A DNA stretch of 64,000 bases from Orychophragmus violaceus (lineage: Eukaryota; Streptophyta; Magnoliopsida; Brassicales; Brassicaceae), in contig CM058231.1 in NCBI GenBank assembly GCA_030180135.1, positions 20,091,034 through 20,155,033 on the forward strand. Reading direction: 5' to 3'. Both the position numbers and the translations under genes were made by a program. Shown here piece by piece: positions 11,029-23,112 of this stretch; position 1 is the stretch's first letter; every line of letters starts with the position of its first letter. Below the pieces are notes generated by a model, which made no database searches, had not been told where the DNA came from, and saw only the letters and a program-made list of their open reading frames with translations.

Positions 11029-11901
11029 CTAATTAAAGTAGGGAAAAAAGTTAGTTTAACCCTAATTAATCAATTAATTACTAGATTAACTCTAATTTTT
11101 TTTTAATTATTAGTCAATTTTTGTTACCTATTTTGCCCCTAAATCATTTGCAATCGAAAATCCTATTTACAAAAATGCCATTACTATATTTTCCAGGTCA
11201 GCAGAAAAAAATAAAAATATTACGAAATTGCCATTTGACAGACTTATTTAATCGTCGTTACATGAAGCAACAGACTTATTAACAGCAAAAAAAAATTTCT
11301 TAAGCGACAAACTTAATCAGATTTGACTGATTTAATTAGGTTTCTCGAAACAAATCTATTATTCTTTAGCAACAAACTTATTCCAATTTGACAAACTTAT
11401 CAAGGATTCATCGATTTGTTTGTTTTTGGCGATAGATTTACTTGATTTTGACCGACATATTAAGGTTTTGACAAATTTATTTCCTCTTTGAACACAGATT
11501 TATATAGATTTGACAGAGTTTTTAAGGTTTCGACAGATTTAATACTTCTTTGAACACGGATTTATCTAAATTTGCCAGATTTATTAGGTTTTCATAGATT
11601 TGTTTTACACTATGGCAACAAACTTACGTATTTTTAACAGATTTGTTTAACCTTTTGACAACAGACATATTTTTTTTTTACTAAACCAAACTTAACCACG
11701 GTTTAGATTAATAAACCAAAATCTAATTTAAAGATAAACCATTTAAATATCAGACCATAAGTTAGACCATAAGTTATTAACAAAACACGTTTAAAACCCT
11801 AACCTTAAAAACGTGCGTCCAAAACGTCATCTCCTCTATTCAATTCCAAAGACGTCACATTAAATTTGCAATCACACAATTGTTTGCTTCCTTTTTCATT
11901 C

Positions 11902-14354
11902 ATGGTTCAGATTAAAATTGTTTTAGGCAAGTGGTTGTTTCAGCAAGGGAGATGGGTATTTGGGGTTGTTAAAGAGGAAAAGGTCAAACTCATTGATGTT
12001 AACAATGGAATTTCATATGAGGAATTTTTTGAGATGGTGATCAGACTCTACCAAGTGGATATGCAAGCTTACAATGTGGAATTGAGCTATATGTTTCCTA
12101 AAAAGGTACTAGTGACATTACCTGGAAACACACCACCCATTGATATTGGAAATCAAAGGCAATTTGATGGATTATTGGAACAACTCAAATCTGAAGCGTT
12201 GCAAATCTGTCTCGAACTAAAGGAAAGAGGTGTGGATGCAGATGGATGCCATACAAAAAACGAAGAAGATGAGAAGGTCAGTGACAATGATGATGGTCCC
12301 ATATTTGATTATTGTGATGATTCAGATGGAGCATCTTCAGGCGATGAGGATTTTAGAGACTACGGTTTACCTCCGCAAGGAGAAGAAACAAATTCAAATG
12401 AGGGATCTACACCTGCAAGCGTTCAGGTTAAAGGGGTTAATCAACATGTTAGGCTAGAGTTGGATGCGCTGAATCCAGCTGTTGGACAAAGATATGAATC
12501 AAAAGATGCTTTGGAAACTAGAATGAAGATATTTTCTGTCCTTGAACAATTTGATTTTAGCGTTGATAAATCAACGAAAGATTTGTACGTTATCAAGTGC
12601 TGGGTAGAAGGTTGTACATGGCGAGTAAGAGCATCCCCTGTTGGTCTTTCTTCTGAGTTTTGTATTCGTGTGTACGAATCAGTACATTCATGTTCTGTTA
12701 CAGAACGTTCTGCCCGTGCCCGACAAGCTACTCCAGAAATTCTTGCAATACTATATATGGACTCTGTAGGAGGTGTTGATTCAAAAATTCTCCCGAAGCA
12801 TGTTGGTGAATCATTAAACATGAGATTTGGTGTGAAGGTACATATTTGTATAAATATTTTTCTATTACTGGTTTTGTTTAAATATTATGATCGTCTTATT
12901 GGCTAACAATTTTTTTCTTACAAAATGTTTCTGAGTAGATGAACTATTGGAAGGCGCATCGAACACTTTTATGCGCAAGAAATATGGTTAGAGGTTCAGC
13001 AGAGAATGGATACTCGGAGTTGCCGACATATCTATACCATATTAGAAGACAAAATCCTGGCACTTTCACACGTTTAGAAGTTGATGGGTTAAACAGATTC
13101 AAGTATTTGTTCCTTTCTTTTGGTGCTAGCTTGAATGGATTTCCTTTCATGCGAAAGGTTATTGTGGTGGATGGCACGTTTCTCCAGGGAAAGTACAAAG
13201 GTACACTACTGACAGCAACAACTCAAGATGGTAACTTCCAAATATTTCCGATTGCTTTTGCCGTAGTTGATACAGAGAATGATGAATCTTGGGAATGGTT
13301 CTTCCAACAGCTTAGTTATGTGATTCCAGATGATGAAGAACTTGCTATTATTTCGGATAGGCATATAGCCATTGGTAATGCTATAGGAAAGGTGTATCCT
13401 AAATCAAGTCGGGGAATTTGCACTTACCATCTTTACAAAAACATTTTGTTACGATTCGGAAGCGGAGATGCATATCGACTGGTGAAAAAGGCAGCTAATG
13501 CTTATAGAGTATCTGATTTCAACACCTTATATGATGAGATCCAAGCGTTGAATCCGGCATTACATACTTATCTGGAAAGTGCAGATGTACAAAAGTGGAC
13601 GCGTGTGTATTTTCCTGGTGATAGATACAATCTATTGACATCTAACATTGCCGAATCCATCAACAAAGTCATTTCAAGTTCTAGGAGTTTGCCAGTTGTT
13701 AGACTACTAGATGCAATTCGGTTAATGATGACTAGATGGTTCGCAGATAGGAGGGCATATGCAGGATCAACAAAGACAACCCTGACACGCGGAGTGGAGA
13801 AACTGCTGGAGGTATTATTATCCTCACTATCCCAATTTATTTCCTCACCATAAAGAAGATATGTTATTGTTAATATAAATTTTTTTTTCTTCAGAAACGT
13901 GTACCACTAGCTAAGTCATATACAGTACAACCAATCGATTTGCATCATGCCCAAGTGACGTCAGGAACTTCTCTTAATGTAGTTAACTTGACTTTGAAGA
14001 AATGTACTTGTCGCCGGTTTGATATCGAGAAAATACCATGCGTTCACGCAATTGCAGCAGCTGAAGCTTGTAGGAAATCTCGGATAACCTTGTGCCATCC
14101 CTATTATCACACATCATACTTGCGCAATGCTTACTCTTCTTCGATAATGCCACGGGATGCTGCTACACCAGTTCCTGAAAATGTTGCCACCACGTTGTGT
14201 TTGCCTCCAGCAGTACGTCCACCACCCGGGAGACCTAAAAAACAAGAATAAAATCAGTGCTGGAGAAAGCTAAAGGGAAAAAGCGTCCAAGAAAACAACA
14301 CACATGTTCTCGATGTCTACAGAGTGGTCATAATGCTACGACATGTAAAGCTTA
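11902..14354 (+). CDS. MULE transposase (MuDR type), one frameshift
   Basis: Three exons fit: 11902-12837, 12939-13811 and 13895 to the end, with GT-AG introns of 101 and 83 bp. Exon 1 starts at ATG 11902 (MVQIKIVLGKW) and has the plant MuDR N-terminal domain, an acidic linker (SDNDDGPIFDYCDDSDG) and a DNA-binding zinc-finger region (IKCWVEGCTWRVRASP ... H-C). Exon 2 is the MULE DDE domain: VVDGTFLQGKYKG has the first Asp and IISDRH the second, followed by CTYHLYKN. Exon 3 has a SWIM finger (CTCRRFDIEKIPCVHAIAA). A CX2CX4HX4C zinc knuckle (CSRCLQSGHNATTC, about 14311-14352) is in another frame: a run of six A at about 14237-14242 appears one base short, so the annotated frame stops at 14251. 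The core is intact; the knuckle is lost unless the run is a sequencing error. Confidence 0.9.
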
Positions 14355-14558
14355 GTTGCTCGATGTATTTTACTCTTTTGTTTGTTTTCCATATAATTAC
14401 TCTGTTTCTACTCTGTTATTTTACAACTTAATTATGTTATGCAACATTTGCTTTAGGAGATAAGAGAGATTAGATGTGAAACTAAAAGTAAATTATACGA
14501 CATAGCTTGTGAATCAAGAAACCTGAATAGTTGCTTGTCCACCTCTATGGACACCACA

Positions 14559-14581
14559 ACGCTGAGAGTGGTACGGAGACG
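14559..14581. repeat. 23-nt exact duplicate of a peptidase-exon segment
   Basis: ACGCTGAGAGTGGTACGGAG followed by ACG occurs here and again at 15402-15424 inside the last peptidase exon. The upstream copy is flanked by CACAACG and CGTTGTG, which can pair as a 7-bp stem. It sits between the two convergent MULE genes, so it may be a templated filler insertion. Confidence 0.75.
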
Positions 14582-14813
14582 TTGTGCAGAACCATCTTGA
14601 ATCACAGTCTCTGATTCAATGAATGTAAATGTTCCACTAGAGACTTGTGAAACTTTTGTACCAAAATAAAAACATTGATTAAAAGTTAGAAGTCACCTAA
14701 ATAAATACTAGTTATCAAATAAAAACAAGTTATGATCCCGTAGCTAGAGCATTTAACTAGAAGTCACCTAAATAAACAACTAAAGGAAAACCAAAAAAAC
14801 ATAAAAACATCTA

Positions 14814-17146
14814 CTACGGCGATTTAGGGAATTCATCTTCAATCTCTGGCCTTCCCACCTCTTCAAAAATCTCAGCCGCTAGCTTCCGCCGGATTGCCTG
14901 AATATTTGCATCATTCAGCCCGTCAAAGGTACAACCGATAGCAAGACACTCGATGTACTTTATGGTGTACACACCACAATCTCCCGGGTCTTCATTCTGT
15001 GGAATTTGTTTCAATCTTCTAACAGTGAATTGCTTCTCACTCTTCTTCCTAACATTATCCGGTACCATAGCGCTTAGAATCATTGGCATCATCTTTGCAA
15101 TAGACTGACACGCTTTCCTAATGCCTCTATCACCCGGAACAACACCAACAATGCTGTCATACACTAGAATTTCCTCCTTCTTCAAGTCGATGTCCAAAGC
15201 CACCCAATGATTTCCATTCACAAAATGGCAAGCATACAAATGGTCAAAATCATAATACCAGCGCTTGTTTGTGACAAAACCCTTCGGAAACGTGCCATTA
15301 AACACACCCTTATACCGCTCATTTGGCTTCCATGTCTTCCTGTCGAATGTCTTGAAATCTTGTACCAGTGTGTGGACGAACCACTGGTTCATGAAGGCAA
15401 TACGCTGAGAGTGGTACGGAGACGGAACAAGAAGTGATCTCTTAAAGAACATATACATCGCAGCCCACATATGCTGCAATAAAAAAAAAACAGAAACAGT
15501 AAAAAAATGACCTTGTCCAGTACGTTTATACATCCAAAAATAAGCAGTATCTCTTATAGATCATATATCTAACAGCCCACATACATATGTTGTTCTCTTA
15601 ATATTCAGTTCTAACCGATAACTACACCTAACATAGAAGTTAAACAAGCAACCTATCAGATATAAATCTACAAGCAAATAGTAACAGTAATATGAAAACA
15701 TACCAAATTTGTCAGCCACCCAAAGTCAGGTTTAGGCCACTCTGTCCTTGGTTTAATAATAATTTCGTAGAAGGCTGCGTTAGTTTCGTTCGTAGCATCG
15801 GGGTTCGGTCTGCATAAATGTTTAGTCAGTCTAAAGACAATCATAAATGTGTAATACTTATTAAATTTTATGAAAAAAGAAGAAATGCATACTCTTCATC
15901 GAGCAAGAAGTGCAGCAGGTTCTTTGTCGATATCATCTACTGCCCTTGCTTTAGCAGAATCTGTCTTCTGTTTTTTGGACCTCTCCAAATCATCCGCCCT
16001 TATGGTTTCTTTCCGCTTCCTTCTTCTAATCACGGGTTCCTCGGTGACTACCCAAGCAGTTTCATTCAATCGGTTGTTTTGAATGTCACGGACCATATCA
16101 GCTAAATCTTCATCATGAACCTCATCATCCCACAAAGGGATAATCTGTCCATCCTTTAAAGGAAGGAAATGCCTTACACGTACCTGAAAAAAATGGTAAA
16201 ACAACTTATTATGTAAACAACTTAAAAGAACAATCAAATTAAATAAAAATAGACCGTAACAAATATTACATTAGCTAATTTTACCTGGTCATTGTGATCT
16301 TTCTTTTCTTGGGTAATAAAGTCTTCAAAATTGATTCTCTTACGACCACCAGCCCATGAGAGAAGAGGAACTTCACCACCCTCAATTCTGCCACCGTAAA
16401 GCTCTCCTAAGCCTGTGATTGACTCGTAAGCCCATATGTGCAAAACCTGAACAAATCCTTCCATGGTATAGGATTTTTTGGCTTTGTAGTCAGCTGATTT
16501 GATGGAGTTTATCAAGCTTCTAAACCCAACACGACCCCAAGGATATCTCTCAAAAGCCTCATCATTAAGCACCCTCTTTGCACATTCCAATGGGATCCGA
16601 CTAGTAGGTGCAATGCCGTAGATTCCAAGATGCATCAAGCACAACAATCCAACCATCTTCCTCTTCGGTGGAGACCAACCCGAGCATTTATCCAAAACCA
16701 GCCTCAACTGCTTAAATGAAGGACCAACAGATGCGTGAACACCTAAGTCTCTCCAAAACTCCGTGTGATCCGCATCCCATGTGTCACCATCATCAAACTG
16801 ATCGCACTTTAAACCCGTGATGTGTCCAAATTCAATCAAGGAGAAACGAATTGGCTGCCTCCATATGAGAGACCATAACTCATAATTCTTCCTAACCAGA
16901 AGCTGGTGCGTAAGGAGATGATGGACCAATTTAGCTGACCATGTGAAGTCCAGCTCATAAAACCGAATTAATACCCCAAACGCTGAAGCTTTCATCTCAT
17001 CCCAAGCATCATCGCCAACTCCTTGTTTCACCATTTGAAAATTAGACATGTAGGAATAGTAACTCATACTCTTTTGTTGGCTTGGTGCTTTTCCCTTTGC
17101 ATAGAGCAGCGGAGGGTAGTTTCTTGGATGTGATTCTGAAGACATA
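14814..17146 (-). CDS. DUF1985 / Ulp1-like C48 cysteine peptidase carried by the MULE
   Basis: The minus-strand gene starts at ATG 17146 (MSSESHPRN). Exon 1 (to 16285) holds the plant DUF1985 domain (ELWSLIWRQPIRFSLIEFGH, ITGLKC, HLGIYGIAP). Exon 2 starts after TTTTTTCAG at about 16182 and encodes a basic, nuclear-signal-like stretch (RRRKRKE, RSKKQK). A third exon (about 15702-15808: NPDATNETNAAFYEI, DFGWLTN) precedes the last exon (about 15475-14814) with the Ulp1 peptidase domain. The catalytic residues are visible: His in NGNHWVALDIDL, Asp in the strand that follows, and Cys in PGDCGVYTIKY. Ulp1 family enzymes remove SUMO or related modifiers; the role of MULE-borne versions is not established. 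The end of exon 2 reaches a TGA where a different frame would give LLDEE|GT, so one indel or a different splice may break the reading frame. Confidence 0.85.
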
Positions 17147-17149
17147 CCT

Positions 17150-19457
17150 AACAATAGAAAAAAAAAAGATTATGTTACATTAACCTGTCATCGAGAACAC
17201 AAAAATTCAGAGTTAATTCATAAAACGTAAAGTTTCTAAACATATAATTAATGGATTTTAGTATTCCTTAAGTAACATAGAATTCTTAATTCATCATATC
17301 CTCCTATTTCATGGACACGACCACAAAGGATAATTGGTTGACTAAAAAATCAGAGAGTCAAGATATATAATCCACATACACAAGAGAAAATCTCAACTAC
17401 AGCAATTAAACAAGCAAAAGTGATCCCAATCCAGCATTAAGAACTGAAGGACAGTTAGTTCCAACCACAGTTAGTTCCCATAGCAAATCAAAGTCAAAAA
17501 CACAGCCTGAAATGCCAAACAAGAAAAAGTAAATATATTGATGAAATGCTTGACATATTCTTCAATTTACCGCATTATCTGGCCAACATCACACCAATGA
17601 CCAAAACAGAAACGGAATATTAATTCAAATAATACCATCAAACAAAAAACAGTACATAAGGAGTATTTTCCTTAACTTAAACGAGAAAGTATCTATTTTA
17701 ACAAAAAATAAGGCCTTTGAAGAGGAAAGACAACACTAAAAGACAAAATTTTGACTCCACATCTTGAAATTCTAGAGAATTCAAAACTATAAACGAAGAG
17801 GCTTTGCAGTGTAAAATTCTAATGCTTACCACCGGAAAATTGATGGAAAAGCGATTAAACTTATAATAGCTGCATTTTCCAATTTCAAAAACACACGTCT
17901 TGTATAGTAGTTTATATAGAGTATGTCATCATCAAAGGGACTAAACCAAATCGAAATGAAAGTAAATAAAAAAAAAATCATTGTTTCAACAGATGTTGTT
18001 ATCGTTTACCTTCTCCTCCCAAGATTATAATCCAATGAGTATCAAATCAGGATGCAGCTGGACCACACTAAAAAAAGATAGAATAAACATCAAATAAATA
18101 GTAATAAAAATGGAAGAGACAACAAGTATCATAAGTTCATAACACAGACACATACTGTTAAAAGCTCATGCTACAACCTAATACACCATAGAGGAACAAA
18201 AACTCCCTTTTGCTTTAAAAATTACACAAATTTTTGAATACCATCAACCAAAAGACCAAACATCATCGACTGAACATCCCCTCAGGCCACAAACTGTTAT
18301 TATCAACACATGACCTTCAACAACATTCATGGAGATCTAAGGCACCTCCATCACCGAAAGTCAGTCACTCAGAAACTTATTTATCGGTTCGAACAACTGT
18401 GACTTCGAAACTTATTAACCATACAATCAAATTAATTTTAAAATTCCCACTAATGCTCTGTAATTTATCGGTTCTTGTTATTGATTACTTGGCATTTAGG
18501 CCTTAGATCAAATTCAGTCTATCTAGCAAATATTAAAATCGACATTCACTCCTTGTTGCTACTTAACAATCACTTACCCTTAAAACAAGACTTACTTTGA
18601 TTAAGACCTCTATACATTTTGTTAATCCTCATTTAAAAGAGCAAATTGGCGACTAAAACCATCAACTTCACTCTAACAACTACCAAAATCATCCTAAAAA
18701 ACAGAGAATCAAGAGTATCCCCAACATTAGCAAACCCTAAAACGAAATTTATGATTCTTGTGTTACTCTAACCCTTAACTCGAAATTCAGCACAAAATAT
18801 GATTCTCAAAGAATTTATGATAGAAGCTATTTCATATTAAGCAACAATCTCAAAATCAACAAACAACAATGTAAGAAACTGACCTTAACTGTGAGAGAAG
18901 CTAGAAGTTTAGAGGCGGAGAGGATTTCTGTTCTTTGGGGGAGTTTAATTGAAGAATGGGATTCAAATCTCCTATTAAATCCTCAGAGACAGTCGAACCC
19001 GAAACGAAGCTCGACGGGATTCGGCGGAGATTACAGAGCAAGGCTTACGGCTGAGACCTGCACAGCGGTGACTCCGGCGGCGAGTTTTTACCGATTTTCG
19101 ACGGCGTATCCCGACGGCGACAAACAACGGCGAGATACGAAGGCCAGCTATGACGGCGAGCTATGACGGCCAATTTTTCTGTTCGTGGGAGTTCTTGACT
19201 AAAACAGTTATTGTTTGTACTTCAATTTTTGTTTTTTAATAAAGTCAAAATTCCTTTTGTTTTATTATGTTCTTTTACTTTTAATTATAATTTGTTATTT
19301 ATAAAAATAAGTTATTTAAATGAGAATGGCAATGTTGTAATTAATTAGCTTTATACAGGTTTCAAGGTCTTTTAAACACTTTTAACTAACGTGAATATTT
19401 GCAAGAGTTAGACTAGTAATTAACAAACAAATGAGAGTCAATCTGAGTAAATTTCAC
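17150..19457. other. Non-coding right part of the MULE
   Basis: No further gene seen. 18950-19170 is distinctly GC-richer, with repeated GGCGGCGA/CGACGG and ACGGCGAGCTATGACGGC motifs. It resembles a plant 5' leader or a captured genic fragment and may be the promoter side of the peptidase gene. A chance 91-codon frame (18891-19166) crosses it but shows no domain. Confidence 0.5.
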
Positions 19458-19466
19458 ATTAAAGTA

Positions 19467-20572
19467 TTTCACAAATCACATAGTGATTAAGTAAAAAGCA
19501 TATTAAGAATCGAATTAACCAGAAAAAATAGTGAATTAAAAATAAAGCTTCCATTTCACAATGAATCTTTCCAAAAGGAATCACGAACCTGCTTCTTCTG
19601 CAAGCCAAATTCCAAATCCTCCAACATAAGTTCACCAACCTCTGTGAGCCAAATTCCAAATAACGAATCACACCTACACACAACAATAGAGAAAAATGAA
19701 TGATGACAAATAGGTAAGTTGCGTTGAAAGCATGATTGGAAATTGAGAGATTAAAGATTTATATATATACAGTTGGGTAATGATCTAGAGTTCAGAAGAT
19801 CACAACATTTAGAATATGCATTCAACTATTTTTTCCGAATATATATTATTAGGTAACACATAAAATCATAGGCAGATTATGGTTGGAGTGATATCTTGAT
19901 ATTATGATAGATTTGCTAATTAAACAGTATTTATGGCCATATACATTCCTAGTTTTAGGTAACTAAATATATATGTAGTGTATTGATTATATTGTTTGAT
20001 GGAAATATGGAATATTCTCTAGCAAGGTAGCCAATTCCAACGTCTATAGATTATATGTTTGTTGGGATTGTTTTGTTCCTTCGAAATTTTAGGAAACCAA
20101 AAGTTCAAAAAAAAAGAATGAAATTTTAGGAAACCAAATTCATTGAATAATCGTTAGCAAAATAGTCAATTCGGATATGAAATAATATATATTTGATTTT
20201 CGATTTTCTGTTATTTAGTTTAAATTATTTAAGACATTACTATCCTTAATGAATATAAAACTATATTTAAAAAATCAATGGCATATATCGTAATTAAAAT
20301 GAAAATTAAGGGTAGTTTCTGTTTTGTATTTTTCCTTTAATAGTATAGATACCATTTTAAATAAAAAATAAAACGTATACGTATTATTTCGTATAGTATA
20401 TATCATCTTGCTCATATTGTTTTATTCATACGTTAGAACCTACAGCTTATAAACATTTCAACATTTTCACATTCCAAAATTTTCACTCACACGAAATGTG
20501 GTGACCCAGAGATAATATAAGAGATTGGTTTTCTTGTACTCCGGATTCAATTTTTTTTTTGGTACAGAAAGA
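19467..20572. other. AT-rich intergenic DNA
   Basis: No gene recognised. A near-duplicate of TGAAATTTTAGGAAACCAAA occurs twice around 20080-20140. The segment 19600-19660 repeats CCAAATTCCAAAT twice. Confidence 0.4.
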
Positions 20573-21237
20573 TCTATACTATTAAAACAGGTGACTGACC
20601 ATGGTACATAAATGTTGTTTCCGAAATTTGCCCTTGATATTATTAGGATTTGTAACCTTCATTAAGGGTAATTAGGGAATATAACATTATCTCTACAATC
20701 CATGTTTCCAAACAAGACAATTACTAAACATGTAGCCAAACAACCAAAATCTAATGGGTCCCACTTTCCTAATTAATTAAAATCAAAACAAATTAATTGA
20801 TAAATATAATGAATAATTTATACATCAACTATTATATATAAATTAAGATTCTCTAATTTATGATTTAATTCAAAATATATTTATAATATATTTTAATATA
20901 TTTTTATTTTGCTTCAAATATATATATATATATATATATACACATATTACGATTGATGTTTTTATGATTGTACGATACAACACAGATTAAAATATATAAT
21001 GTGAAATCGTTATTTTAATCTCTTAATCCTTACGATATATCTCCTCCAAATAACACATAATTCATTTAAAAAAAAAAACTAAATTGCTAACTCACTGTTT
21101 ATAATGTTGGTTAAACAATTATAATCAAAATTAGATTACATAATTAAAAATCTAAACTACTATTAACAAAATGAATAAAAAGTAAAATTTGTAAAGAAAA
21201 TTTAACCCGCACTTTCTAAGTGCGGGTCAAAATCTAG
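20573..21237 (+). mobile_element. Short non-autonomous Helitron (ATREP-like)
   Basis: Starts TCTATACTATTAAAACAGG after a host A and ends ...CAAAATCTAG before a host T, the A/T insertion typical of Helitrons. Just before the end is a perfect hairpin, CCCGCACTT (21206-21214), loop TCT, AAGTGCGGG (21218-21226). The element is 665 bp, AT-rich, with a (TA)n microsatellite at about 20915-20941 and no coding capacity. Confidence 0.9.
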
Positions 21238-21889
21238 TAATCTTTAAATTAGATTATCTAAATATTGGCTTCGGATTCGTGAAAAATTAAGTTTAAGGCC
21301 CAAAACTTTTACCATAAAAGAAAAAATTCACATTCCTTAATATTATATTTTAATAACTACATTTATGCACAGAGTTCTATATGTCTACGTATCGACCAAA
21401 TTAGAAATAAATTAGCTTTTTCAAAAGGTTCACATACAAATCTCATACCCACCTTCAAGGACACATCTCTTCATTTGAAAGTTTTATCATTTGAGGAAAT
21501 GTTATATACTTAAGACATTCCATATGTAACATAGTTTTCGAATAAGTACATAATAATAGTATAAGAAGCGAAATGATCTACTAAGTTAATAGCAATTAGA
21601 AAAAGTTGTAAATCTCAAAAAGATGCACCTGATGTAAACAAAGACTTTTTGATTGGAATAAATGTAACATTTTATTCAAAAAAAGAAGAGATATACTAAG
21701 TTAACAAACTGATGGTACGTTATGTATAGCTTAATGAAAAAATATACATCGTCATCTTATCTACCTTTAGTTATTCTTGTGAGCCATTCTTCCATTGGAA
21801 GTGAGTAGTTAATAAAGGAATTGAAGCAGCAAGCACATGGCCACATAGCCAGCTCTTTTTTACGGATAATCTTTGTTTGGTTGTAGACA
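21238..21889. other. AT-rich intergenic DNA
   Basis: No gene or bounded element seen. Confidence 0.4.
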
Positions 21890-22105
21890 TGTTAATGAGA
21901 TAAAAGTCCCACATTAATGAAACAATAATATGGTATTAGAGTTTTCTGGTTCTAGGGCCATCATGTAGATTTTGTTCCCATAACTACTCATGCGTCAGAT
22001 TTTTTATGTCTAAGCATGTGAAAGAGAGTATTAGTGAGATAAAAGTTCAATATCGAAAGTAGAAAACTAATGAAATAATATATATAAAAGTTAAAGTCTA
22101 ACACA
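21890..22105 (+). mobile_element. TRIM-like or Ty1/copia LTR remnant
   Basis: TGTTAATGAGATAAAAGTCCCACATT (21890-21915) looks like the start of a short LTR of the TRIM/copia kind. TGGTATTAGAGT at 21931 resembles the initiator-Met tRNA primer site TGGTATCAGAGC, with two C-to-T changes. A second partial LTR-like copy, TTAGTGAGATAAAAGTTCAATATCGAAAG, begins at about 22031. The total length near 215 bp suits a decayed terminal-repeat retrotransposon in miniature. No TSD could be fixed. Confidence 0.5.
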
Positions 22106-22650
22106 CTATGTTGTTCATTGATTGTAAATTGAAAGTCCACAAAATTGAACAAATAACACTATAACTATATAAAATACATGTTGGCATCGGATACACTGTC
22201 ACCAGAAATGCCATAACTTATATATATTTCAAGATAGATATATAAAAGAAAATGCACATGATCCCATAAAGATTCTTAGATTAATTAATGCATAATGATG
22301 CATTTTACAATTTTGATCTCCATCATTTTATCGTCGACTTTAAAATATTGTGGCATCTTCTAGGGTTTCAGATTCTGTCACATGGTTGCTTCTTCTTCCG
22401 TATAAATTCTTCTAATTTTTAACCCTCTATCAAACAACCAATTTTACTAACCCCTTCGACTAAGGTTTCAATATTTCAAAAATATTGTATAATTTTTAAC
22501 CTGGAATCGTGAAAAAGAGTTACATTTTTTCCTTAGTCATTTATAAACTTTTCATATTCTAATAATTCGAGCGGCTTAAATGTATCACAAATGGAAATTA
22601 GCGTCGTGGTATTGTCCCATTTGTTGAAGTTGGTTTTCATTGGACGCTCA
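22106..22650. other. AT-rich intergenic DNA
   Basis: No gene or bounded element seen. Confidence 0.4.
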
Positions 22651-22655
22651 GTAAC

Positions 22656-22842
22656 AGGGCCGGCTCTTTACAAGTGCTTAAAGTGCTTTTGCACAGGGTC
22701 TAAGGTCCAACCGTCCAAATTTATAATTTTGCAGAGTATTAAGGATCCTTTTTATGTAGAAATTGTAATAATATGTTTAACAATGCCCTTTTTCTTCTTT
22801 ATTGCTCAGGGTCTCACTTATGAGTGACCCGCCACTTCAGAT
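22656..22842. mobile_element. Probable hAT-related fragment
   Basis: The left end CAGGGCCGGCTC is a hAT-style terminus and the right side ends GAGTGACCCGCCACTT, whose complement AAGTGGCGGGTCAC resembles the other hAT terminus (CAGTGGCGGA type). No 8-bp TSD is clear, so the limits are approximate. Confidence 0.4.
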
Positions 22843-22849
22843 CATCACT

Positions 22850-23100
22850 CTCATCCGAATTAGTTTAGACATGTAACTTGTACGTAGCATGTAGAGATAT
22901 TTTTTTTTTTCAGTTTGATTCTCGAATATAAGAAAACATTGTGAATTCCTACAATATATATAACCACCGAAGATGGATTGTACGATAAGTGTCGTGTCGA
23001 TATTACTACGTTTCTGAACAAAATTGTTTTGACCCCTGAGTTATTTCGTCCACACAATTCTAGTATACATATATATGAAGTCTTGATTTCGATTTAAAAC
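22850..23100. other. Intergenic DNA
   Basis: Nothing recognisable. Confidence 0.4.
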
Positions 23101-23112
23101 TTGTTTAGGAAA

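Larger units (their letters stand above)
11041..19457. mobile_element. Complete Ulp1-carrying MULE (Mutator-like element)
   Basis: A perfect 9-bp TSD ATTAAAGTA flanks the element at 11032-11040 and 19458-19466; 9 bp is the diagnostic Mutator length. The termini form a diverged inverted repeat of about 50 bp whose best block is TTAATTACTAG-nn-TAACTCT (11074-11093 and its mirror near 19406-19425). The 8,417-bp element carries two convergent genes: a MuDR-type transposase (plus strand) and a DUF1985/Ulp1-type peptidase gene (minus strand). This is the layout of the KI-MULE/Kaonashi group described in Arabidopsis. About 2.3 kb between the peptidase start and the right end is non-coding, with a GC-richer block at 18950-19170. 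Confidence 0.93.

Noticed and set aside
20915..20941. (TA)n run as a promoter
   Set aside because: A microsatellite within a non-coding Helitron with no gene downstream.
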